Assembly (NCBI GenBank): GCA_031363055.1
Contig: JANLTP010000253.1
Location: forward strand, 1 to 16,495
Direction of reading: 5' to 3'
Source of the DNA: JANLTP01 sp031363055
GTDB lineage: Bacteria > Pseudomonadota > Gammaproteobacteria > Burkholderiales > Burkholderiaceae_E
Length of the DNA: 16,495 bases
Part shown: in pieces, positions 6,498 through 13,058 of the stretch
How the letters are laid out: each line of letters opens with the position of its first letter
Position numbering within the stretch: position 1 is the first letter of the stretch
Program-made: the position numbers and the translations under genes
The notes under the pieces: generated by a model
Database searches by the model: none
What the model was told of the DNA's origin: nothing
Seen by the model: the letters and a program-made list of their open reading frames with translations, nothing else

Positions 6498-7928
6498 TTG
6501 ACTACTGCGGTCAAAACCGCACCTAAGCCTTCTATGTTGAAGGTCAATCAGCCGCCTGCGGGTGTTCCGCCGGGCAGCGCGGCGTTGCTGCGTCTGCAAG
6601 CCGCGACGCTGGCTCACACCGAGTTCGATGCGGCGGCTGTGGCCTTTTGCAGCGAAATGGCTGACTTGGTCGATGCCTCCCGAGTGTCGCTCGGACTCAT
6701 CGAACGTAGACATTCTGAACTGATCGCGGTGTCGCGCGGCGAACCCGAGCGGCTCGATCCGCAACTCAGAAAACAGCTCCTCGCGGCGATGGACGAGGCC
6801 TATGATCAGGGCAGCACGATCGTCGCGCCGGCCGACCGTGGCGATCGCAGAATCAACCGATCGGCGGAAACCTTGCGCCGTGAACATCGCGGCACGGTCA
6901 TCACCGTGCCGATCGCCGTGCATCAGGAAACGATCGGCGCACTGACGATCGAATTCGCACAGGTTCGGCCGATCCTGGACCCGCTGCAAACCTTGGCCGA
7001 AGACGCGGCCGCGCTGTTCGGACCGGTGCTGTTTGTCTTGCGCCGCAACGAACGCTCGTTGATTCGGCGTTCGGCCGACGGATTCGTCAAGTTATCGCGC
7101 ACCTGGCCGCACCTGTTACGCAGTCCCTGGCGCTGGCTGGCTGGCGCGCTGCTGCTCGCCGTTGCGGCGCTGGTGTTCATTCCAGCGCGCTACTCGGTCA
7201 GTGCGCCGGCCCGCATAGAAGGCGCCGTGCAGCGCGTCGTGGCGGCACCAGCCAATGGCTTTCTGAAGTCGAACAGCGTGCGGCCGGGCGACTCAGTCAA
7301 ACAGGGTCAGGTTCTGGTCGAGTTGCTCGATCGCGATTTGCAACTGGACCGCTCAAAATTACAGGGTGAGATGGCACAGCACGAGAACGCTTATGCCGCC
7401 GCCATGGCGCGCTCGGATCGCTCGAACATGATGATCTACCAGGCTAAGGTCGCTGAGGCTCGTGCACAGTCCGATCTCATCGAGCAGCAACTCAAGCGGA
7501 TCCAGATGCAATCGCCGATCGACGGCGTGGTCATTCAAGGCGATCTGTCGCAGATGCTCGGATCACCCGTCGAAAAGGGCCAGGTTCTCATGACCATTGC
7601 GCCGAAGAATGCCTTTCGCGTCATTGTTGAGCTCGACGAGCGGGATGTGCAGGCCGTCAAACTCGGCCAGAACGGTCGCCTGGTTTTGTCGGCCTTGCCG
7701 TGGGATACCGTAGCGATCCTGATCGAGCGCATTACGCCGATGGCGGTCGTCATCGAGGGTCGCAATGTTTTTGAAATTGAGGCCAGACTGGCGCAGGCGC
7801 AATCGGATCTGCGGCCTGGCCTGCGCGGTGTCGCGCGCATCGAGGTCGGCCAGGCGCCGCTCGCGCGGGTCTGGACGCGGCGCTTCACCGAACACCTGCG
7901 GCGCTTCATCTGGCGCTGGAGTCCGTAG
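6498..7928 (+). CDS. GAF-domain/HlyD fusion: inner-membrane periplasmic adaptor with cytoplasmic sensor domain
   Basis: A 476-residue fusion. Residues about 35-175 look like a GAF domain (VSLGLIERRHSELIAVSRGE, then a C-terminal RGTVITVPIAVHQETIGALTIEF strand pair). A single membrane segment follows at 212-230 (WLAGALLLAVAALVFIPA), then a HlyD-type adaptor: a first lipoyl half-motif (VVAAPANGFLKSNSVRPGDSVKQGQVLVELLD), a coiled-coil at about 285-338, the second half (MQSPIDGVVIQGDLSQMLGSPVEKGQVLMTI) and a beta-barrel to the end. Topology should place GAF in the cytoplasm and the adaptor in the periplasm. A TTG start is chosen because GGAG lies 7 nt upstream; the ATG at 6534 lacks a ribosome site. 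The ligand of the GAF domain is unknown. The stop TAG overlaps the GTG of the next gene by 1 nt. It probably docks onto or signals to the M50 protein; that is inference. Confidence 0.82.
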   Translation: MTTAVKTAPKPSMLKVNQPPAGVPPGSAALLRLQAATLAHTEFDAAAVAFCSEMADLVDASRVSLGLIERRHSELIAVSRGEPERLDPQLRKQLLAAMDEAYDQGSTIVAPADRGDRRINRSAETLRREHRGTVITVPIAVHQETIGALTIEFAQVRPILDPLQTLAEDAAALFGPVLFVLRRNERSLIRRSADGFVKLSRTWPHLLRSPWRWLAGALLLAVAALVFIPARYSVSAPARIEGAVQRVVAAPANGFLKSNSVRPGDSVKQGQVLVELLDRDLQLDRSKLQGEMAQHENAYAAAMARSDRSNMMIYQAKVAEARAQSDLIEQQLKRIQMQSPIDGVVIQGDLSQMLGSPVEKGQVLMTIAPKNAFRVIVELDERDVQAVKLGQNGRLVLSALPWDTVAILIERITPMAVVIEGRNVFEIEARLAQAQSDLRPGLRGVARIEVGQAPLARVWTRRFTEHLRRFIWRWSP

Positions 7929-10075
7929 TGAGCACGTCGGTATTCAGTGATCGCTGGTACCGCGTCATCGATCTGCGGCCGCGCCTGCGCAGCAATGTGC
8001 GCATCGATCGGCAGTTGGTCCGTGACGATACCTGGTTCCTGCTGTCGTCGGCCAGCAAGTCGAAAACACATCGTCTGAATGTCGCCGCCTGGGCGTTCGT
8101 CGGGCGCTGTGATGGCGAACGCAACGTCCAGCAGGTTTGGGATGTCCTCTTGGCCGCCAACGCCGAGCATATGCCGACACAAGTTGAAATCGTTCATTTG
8201 CTGACGCAACTGTACAAGGCCGGGCTGATGGAATTTGATCAGTCGCCCGATGTCGAGTTGATGATCAAGCAATCGCGCAAGGATCGCCGCAGCGAAGCCG
8301 TGCAACGCGCCAACCCGTTGTCATTCAGAGTTCCACTGGGCGATCCCGGCGGCTGGCTGAGTCGCTGTACCGCTCTGGCGGCCTTCATTTATTCGGTGAA
8401 GGGCCTGCTGCTGTGGTCATTCATGATTCTGCTCGGCGTCGCACTGATGTTCGTGAATTGGGATGAGCTGGCGCGCCATGCCGACCGGTGGCTGGCGACG
8501 CCGCGCTACGCAGTGATCGCCTGGTTTGTTTATCCGGTCATCAAATCCATTCATGAAATGGGCCACGCGCTGGCGGTCATACGTTGGGGCGGTGCCGTGC
8601 GTGAAGCCGGCATCGGCCTGTTCATGTTGCTGCCGGTGCCCTATGTTGATGCTTCTGATTCAAACCTGTTCGTGCAACGCCATCAGCGCGCGCTGGTCAG
8701 CGCCGCCGGCATCATGGCCGAGATGTCGTTGGCTGTGATCGGCTTGATCGTCTGGGCCCTGACACAGCCCGGGCTGGTCCAGGATATCGGCTTCACGGTG
8801 GCTTTTGTCGGTGGCGTTTCAACCCTGTTGTTCAACGCCAATCCGCTGATGCGGCTCGACGGCTATTACCTGTTGTGCGATCTGACCGAATTGCCAAATC
8901 TGGCCGCTCGCAGCACGGCGCTCTGGCAATCCTGGTTCTTGCGCAGCGTCTTGCGGGTCAAGGAAGCGATCGAGCCATCACTGGCGAAAGGTGAGCGATT
9001 CTGGTTGCTGATGTACAGCCCGGCCGCCTGGGCTTATCGCTTGCTGGTGGTGGTTTGCCTGCTCATGTGGGCCGGTGGCTATCATCCGGTACTGGGTATC
9101 GTCGTCGGCACGCTCGCGATTTTTACGCTGATCGTCCTACCCTTTGTCATCGGTGCACGCCAGTTGTTGGCGCAAATTCCTGCGGGCCGCAGTCATCGCG
9201 GTGCCCGCCTGCGCTTTGCGGCAACCGCTGTTGCCGTTTTGCTGGTGCTGGCGGTGGTGCCCTTACCGCATCGCAGTATTGCGCAAGGCGTGGTCTGGCT
9301 GCCCGAGCAGGGTCAAGTGCGCTCGCAAGTGGAAGGTTTCCTGATGACCACAGCGCCGGCTAACGCGACGGTGCGCTCCGGTGATGCGGTGGTGCAACTC
9401 GATGATCCGGCGCTTGAAGTCGAGCATCGAAAGTTGCTGGCGCGCCGTGAGGGGCTGCAGACGGCGGTTTACCAGACTTTAGCCAGCGATCTCTTCAAGA
9501 GCAAGCAGTTCAACGAAGAGATAATCGCGATCGATGGCCGCCTCAAAGACATCCTCGAGCGGCGTGCGCAGCTCGAGGTTCGGGCGGCCTTGCCAGGGCG
9601 CTTCACCGTCAAACGAATTCATGATTTGCCAGGCCAGTTTTTCAAGCAGGGCGAGACGATCGGGTACATGATCGGCGCACTGCAACCGGTGGTGCGGGTC
9701 GCCGTCCACCAGGAAGAGGCAGCGTTCCTGAGAGCCGGCGTCAAGGAGATTTCAATCCGGCTGGCGCAGTGGCCTGGCCGCGAACTGCGTGGCCGCATGG
9801 TACGCACGACGCCGTCGGCGATCGAACGCCTGCCCAGTGCCGCGCTCGGCGATCGTGCCGGTGGCGATGTGCTGGTCGACCCAAATGACAAGGACGGCAC
9901 TCGAACCCTGTCGCCGACCTACGTGCTCGATCTGCAAGCCGATGACATGCCGACCGAGTTGATTGGCGGGCGCGCCTGGGTGCGCTTCAACTATGGCTGG
10001 GCGAGCGCCGCCACGCAGGGCTTCAGGCAATTCAAGCAACTGCTGCTCATGCACTTCTCGCCAATTGAAAGTTGA
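7928..10075 (+). CDS. PqqD-like/M50 zinc-peptidase/HlyD-like membrane fusion protein
   Basis: 715 residues in three parts. Residues about 15-105 (RxxVRIDRQLVRDDTWFLLSS...HRLNVAAWAFVGRCDGERNVQQVWD) resemble the PqqD-like fold that binds leader peptides in peptide-modification systems. Residues about 140-450 are a polytopic M50 (site-2-protease) core with HEMGH (209-213) as zinc ligands and catalytic Glu210, and NANPLMRLDG (303-312), whose Asp311 is the expected third ligand. The C-terminus (about 450-715) is a HlyD-like module: a lipoyl-like strand set (SQVEGFLMTTAPANATVRSGDAVVQLDDP), a short coiled-coil (500-550) and the matching second half (ALPGRFTVKRIHDLPGQFFKQGETIGYMIG). This is the class often labelled 'putative peptide zinc metalloprotease' (YydH-like). 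All zinc residues are present, so it may be an active protease, though some relatives may serve as exporter cores. The GTG start overlaps the previous stop (TAGTG). Confidence 0.82.
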   Translation: MSTSVFSDRWYRVIDLRPRLRSNVRIDRQLVRDDTWFLLSSASKSKTHRLNVAAWAFVGRCDGERNVQQVWDVLLAANAEHMPTQVEIVHLLTQLYKAGLMEFDQSPDVELMIKQSRKDRRSEAVQRANPLSFRVPLGDPGGWLSRCTALAAFIYSVKGLLLWSFMILLGVALMFVNWDELARHADRWLATPRYAVIAWFVYPVIKSIHEMGHALAVIRWGGAVREAGIGLFMLLPVPYVDASDSNLFVQRHQRALVSAAGIMAEMSLAVIGLIVWALTQPGLVQDIGFTVAFVGGVSTLLFNANPLMRLDGYYLLCDLTELPNLAARSTALWQSWFLRSVLRVKEAIEPSLAKGERFWLLMYSPAAWAYRLLVVVCLLMWAGGYHPVLGIVVGTLAIFTLIVLPFVIGARQLLAQIPAGRSHRGARLRFAATAVAVLLVLAVVPLPHRSIAQGVVWLPEQGQVRSQVEGFLMTTAPANATVRSGDAVVQLDDPALEVEHRKLLARREGLQTAVYQTLASDLFKSKQFNEEIIAIDGRLKDILERRAQLEVRAALPGRFTVKRIHDLPGQFFKQGETIGYMIGALQPVVRVAVHQEEAAFLRAGVKEISIRLAQWPGRELRGRMVRTTPSAIERLPSAALGDRAGGDVLVDPNDKDGTRTLSPTYVLDLQADDMPTELIGGRAWVRFNYGWASAATQGFRQFKQLLLMHFSPIES

Positions 10076-12015
10076 GCCCGTTGAGCATTCCTCATCCAGG
10101 TTCGATCTGGGGCTTCTATCCCGAACGCATTGCAAGCCCTGAGCAGCCGAGGGCACCGCGACTGTTGTGGCGCACTGCACGCAGCGATCAGCAGCGCTAC
10201 ATTGAGTTGGCTGAAGGTGCTGCGCGCTACGCCGGAAACCTCGCTCGTGAGTCGATCCCGGCGCTGCATGCGCGAACCCGCCGAATTGCGGCGCAACTGA
10301 CGGTCCAGGGGTTCACGCCCGAACTGATCGCGCAGTCACTGGGTTGCATTTCGGCGCACATTGCACGAGTCTTGCGAATCCGGGTTTTTCCGACGCAATT
10401 GATGTGTGCGGCCGCACTGCTCGATCAACAGATGGCTGAGATGGCCACCGGTGAAGGCAAGACCTTGGCGGCCGGTATGGCGGCCGCCGTCGGCGGCCTG
10501 GTCGGCACCCCCGTGCATGTCCTGACCGCCAATGAGTATCTGGCCAGCCGTGATGCGCAATCGCTGGCACCGCTATTCGGTGCCCTGCAGCTTTCGTTCG
10601 GTGTTGCCCGTGAACTCGACGATCCCGCCGATCGCCAGCGCGCTTATGAGGCGGATATCGTTTATGCCACCGCCCGCACCGTTGCCTTTGACTATTTGCG
10701 TGACCGCATCGAGCGCGCATCGTCGCGATCCGATCTGGCGCTGCGCGTGTCGGCGAGCTCGAAAACGTTGCTGTTGCGCGGCCTGTGCATGGTGATCGTC
10801 GATGAAGCCGACAGTATCCTCATCGATGAAGCGAAAATGCCGCTCGTCATCAGTCAGACGGTGCAGGATCCGGCCGAGCGTTCGCGCAGTTGGCAGGCGC
10901 TTGACATGGCGCGTCGTCTGCAGCCGCAGGACTATCAGATCGAGCCGCAGTCGCGGCAGATTTCGTTGACGGTGATGGGACGCAAGAACGTCGCAGCCTT
11001 GGGGTCGGAGTACGGCGCCATCTGGTTGAACCGCCTGCACCGCGAGGAGTTGATTGAACAGGCGCTGACTGCGCTGCGATGCTTGCATCGTGATCATGAT
11101 TATCTGATCCAGGATAACGAGATCGTCATCATTGATGCCGTTACCGGACGTAGCGCGCCGGGCCGGGTCTGGTCGCGCGGATTGCATTCGGCGGTGGCGC
11201 TCAAGGAAGGCCTGGAGCCGCCTGCCGTCACCCGAACCCAGGCGCAGATTACCTATCCACGGCTGTTCTCGCGCTACCACCACTTGTGCGGGTTGAGCGG
11301 CACGTTGAGCGAAGTGGCTGGCGAACTGCGCAAGTCTTATGAGATTGAAACGGTGGCGATCCCCTTGTTCAGACCGAACCGGCGACGGCAGATGCCGGCG
11401 CGCGTGTTGCGCAGCCGGGTTGCGCTGTTCATGGCCGCCGCCGTTCGCGCTCGACAAGTGCTGGCGCGTGGCCGACCGCTGCTGATGACCGTCGATTCGG
11501 TTCTGGATTCGCGGCTGCTGGTCTCGATACTCAAGAAGCAGTCCATTCCACATGCGGTGCTGAATGCTCAGACGGCCGCCGACGAGGCCGAGGTCGTGGC
11601 CTGCGCGGGACGCATTGTGCAGGCGACCGTCGCCACCCAGATGGCCGGTCGCGGTACCGATATTGAATTGAGTCCGGCGGTTCAAGCGGCCGGTGGCCTG
11701 CATGTGTTGAACCTGCAACATAACCGCAGCCGCCGCCTGGATCGACAAATTGCCGGACGCGCCGGACGCCAAGGGCAACCGGGTACCTATGAGCATTGGG
11801 TCTGTCTGGAGACGCCGTTGTTGAACGCCTCGTGGCTGGCCACCAGCTTCGAGCGGTTGGCACCACGCATGCTCAGAGCCGGACCGATGGCTTACCGGAT
11901 TGTCAGAAGGGCGCAACGTTCGGCCGAACGCGAAGACGCTGCTCTGCGCAAAGCGACCAGTCGTCAGGATAGTGACTGGTCGCAGTCATTGCACTTCACT
12001 ACGATGACGGAGTGA
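10072..12015 (+). CDS. SecA-like ATPase, C-terminally shortened paralogue
   Basis: 647 residues of a SecA-type DEAD-like motor. Visible are Walker A MATGEGKT (124-131), LTANEYLASRDA (151-162), YATARTVAFDYLRDRI (198-213), DEADSILIDEAKMPLVIS (244-261), a reduced preprotein-crosslinking region, VTGRxxPGRxWSxGLHxAVALKEGLEP (358-383), ITYPRLFSRYHHLCGLSGT (393-411), ATQMAGRGTDIEL (521-533) and QIAGRAGRQGQPG (559-571). So both nucleotide-binding folds are complete. Canonical SecA is about 900 residues; here the helical-wing/scaffold end and the Cys-rich zinc tail are missing, and the protein ends soon after motif VI. It is therefore unlikely to be the housekeeping SecA and is probably a dedicated motor for the neighbouring export genes. 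The TTG start at 10072 overlaps the upstream stop as TTGA; a second TTG at 10081 is possible. No in-frame ATG exists before residue 111. Confidence 0.85.
   Translation: MSPLSIPHPGSIWGFYPERIASPEQPRAPRLLWRTARSDQQRYIELAEGAARYAGNLARESIPALHARTRRIAAQLTVQGFTPELIAQSLGCISAHIARVLRIRVFPTQLMCAAALLDQQMAEMATGEGKTLAAGMAAAVGGLVGTPVHVLTANEYLASRDAQSLAPLFGALQLSFGVARELDDPADRQRAYEADIVYATARTVAFDYLRDRIERASSRSDLALRVSASSKTLLLRGLCMVIVDEADSILIDEAKMPLVISQTVQDPAERSRSWQALDMARRLQPQDYQIEPQSRQISLTVMGRKNVAALGSEYGAIWLNRLHREELIEQALTALRCLHRDHDYLIQDNEIVIIDAVTGRSAPGRVWSRGLHSAVALKEGLEPPAVTRTQAQITYPRLFSRYHHLCGLSGTLSEVAGELRKSYEIETVAIPLFRPNRRRQMPARVLRSRVALFMAAAVRARQVLARGRPLLMTVDSVLDSRLLVSILKKQSIPHAVLNAQTAADEAEVVACAGRIVQATVATQMAGRGTDIELSPAVQAAGGLHVLNLQHNRSRRLDRQIAGRAGRQGQPGTYEHWVCLETPLLNASWLATSFERLAPRMLRAGPMAYRIVRRAQRSAEREDAALRKATSRQDSDWSQSLHFTTMTE
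11953..11983 (+). other. Perfect 10-bp stem with 11-nt loop near the 3' end of the SecA-like gene
   Basis: gcgaccagtc (11953-11962) and gactggtcgc (11974-11983) are exact reverse complements separated by 11 nt, inside the coding sequence and 30 nt before the stop codon. No T-run follows, so it is not a typical rho-independent terminator. It could be an mRNA stability or attenuation element between the SecA-like and adaptor genes. Confidence 0.6.
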
Positions 12016-12040
12016 AAATAATTTCGATCAGGGTAGGGCC

Positions 12041-13048
12041 ATGAAACGCACTCAACTATCAATAGTTCCATGGGCTGCCGCCGGCGCGGTGTTCAGCCTT
12101 GCTGCAGGTATTGGATTTTGGGCATCGTCGGCGCAGGCGCAAACCGCCGCGCCGGCACCGGCTTCGACGTCGGCAACGTCAGTAATGTCAACAACGCCCG
12201 CAACGTCGGCAGCGCCAGCGACCCAGCCGCTGGGTTGCATCATCGAGCCGGAGAAGCAAGCCGAAGTTGGCTCGCCGTTGACCGGTGTGGTGGACTCGGT
12301 TTTGGTTGATCGTGGCGCTCCGATCAAAAAGGGGCAGATACTGGCCATGATGCGCGCCGAGGTCGAGCGCGCCAATGTTGAGTCGGCGCGCAGTCGGGCA
12401 GGCGCGGACGCCGAAATTCTAGCGGCCAGCGCCAATCGTGATGTCGCCAAAATCAAGATGAAACGCACGTATGAGCTTGGCCGGTTGGGCTTTGCCTCGG
12501 GCCTCGAGGTCGACCAGGCCAAGGGCGAATTCGAGGTTGCCGACCAGCGCCTTGCCCAGACCCGCGAGAGCAAGCAGATCGCCGAGCGCGAACTGTCGGG
12601 CGCACAAGCGCAACTGCGGCAACGCACGGTGCGTGCGCCGTTTGACGGTGTGGTCATCGATCGGCTGGTGCAGCCGGGCGAACGAGTCGACGGCAAGCCG
12701 ATGTTCCGGATCGCGGCGCTTAATCCGTTGCGAGTTGAAGTGATCATTCCGTCGTCCTACTACGGACACATTCGCGAAGGCATGACTGTGCCGGTTCAGC
12801 CCGAATTTGCCGGTGCCGGTAGTGTCAGCTCGCAAGTGGTTCAGGTCGATCGTCTGGTCGATGCCGCCAGCGGAACGTTCCGCGCCCGACTGACCATGCC
12901 GAATCCGAAACGCGAGGTGCCGGCTGGTGTCCGTTGCAAACTGGCTCTGAACGGCAACACGCCTGATTTGCCGGTAAGCGCTGCACAGATGAATCTGAAG
13001 GCCGAGGCGCCACGGATCGATCTACCCAAACCCCTAGCCAAGCAGTGA
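12041..13048 (+). CDS. Periplasmic adaptor subunit (HlyD/RND membrane-fusion type) with a repeat-derived linker
   Basis: 335 residues. An N-terminal signal peptide (basic MKR, hydrophobic 9-28) has a likely cleavage site after Ala33 (SAQA|QT). A Thr/Ser/Ala/Pro-rich linker (about 36-62) follows, encoded by a period-9 DNA repeat. The adaptor begins at GCIIEPEKQAEVGSPLTGVVDSVLVDRGAPIKKGQILAMM (lipoyl half), then a coiled-coil hairpin (about 105-200) including YELGRLGFASGLEVDQAKGEFEVADQRL, the second lipoyl half (RAPFDGVVIDRLVQPGERVDGKPMFRIAAL) and a beta-barrel domain. Such adaptors bridge an inner-membrane pump to an outer-membrane channel; neither partner is in the window. The ATG is preceded by AGGG at 12030-12033. 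It lies 25 nt after the SecA-like stop and 10 nt before the GGDEF gene, consistent with one operon. Confidence 0.87.
   Translation: MKRTQLSIVPWAAAGAVFSLAAGIGFWASSAQAQTAAPAPASTSATSVMSTTPATSAAPATQPLGCIIEPEKQAEVGSPLTGVVDSVLVDRGAPIKKGQILAMMRAEVERANVESARSRAGADAEILAASANRDVAKIKMKRTYELGRLGFASGLEVDQAKGEFEVADQRLAQTRESKQIAERELSGAQAQLRQRTVRAPFDGVVIDRLVQPGERVDGKPMFRIAALNPLRVEVIIPSSYYGHIREGMTVPVQPEFAGAGSVSSQVVQVDRLVDAASGTFRARLTMPNPKREVPAGVRCKLALNGNTPDLPVSAAQMNLKAEAPRIDLPKPLAKQ
12166..12219 (+). repeat. Period-9 tandem repeat encoding the adaptor linker
   Basis: Six 9-nt units run in register: gacgtcggc, aacgtcagt, aatgtcaac, aacgcccgc, aacgtcggc and agcgccagc, with consensus near RAYGTCRGY. The gene reads the unit out of phase with the GAY/GTY/GGY triplets, so it appears as Ser-Thr-Ser-Ala-Thr-type sequence. 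The unit resembles the GAYGYYGGT unit of the dinB repeat. Confidence 0.8.
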
Positions 13049-13058
13049 TTGTGCTGGC

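Noticed and set aside
7535..8305. A 256-codon minus-strand frame spanning the GAF-HlyD/M50 junction
   Set aside because: It crosses two real overlapping genes on the other strand, with no recognisable motif.
10573..11916. A 447-codon open frame on the minus strand opposite the SecA-like gene
   Set aside because: The plus strand has unmistakable SecA motifs over the same bases. The antisense protein is rich in Arg, Gln and His with no recognisable domain, as expected from a GC-rich shadow frame.
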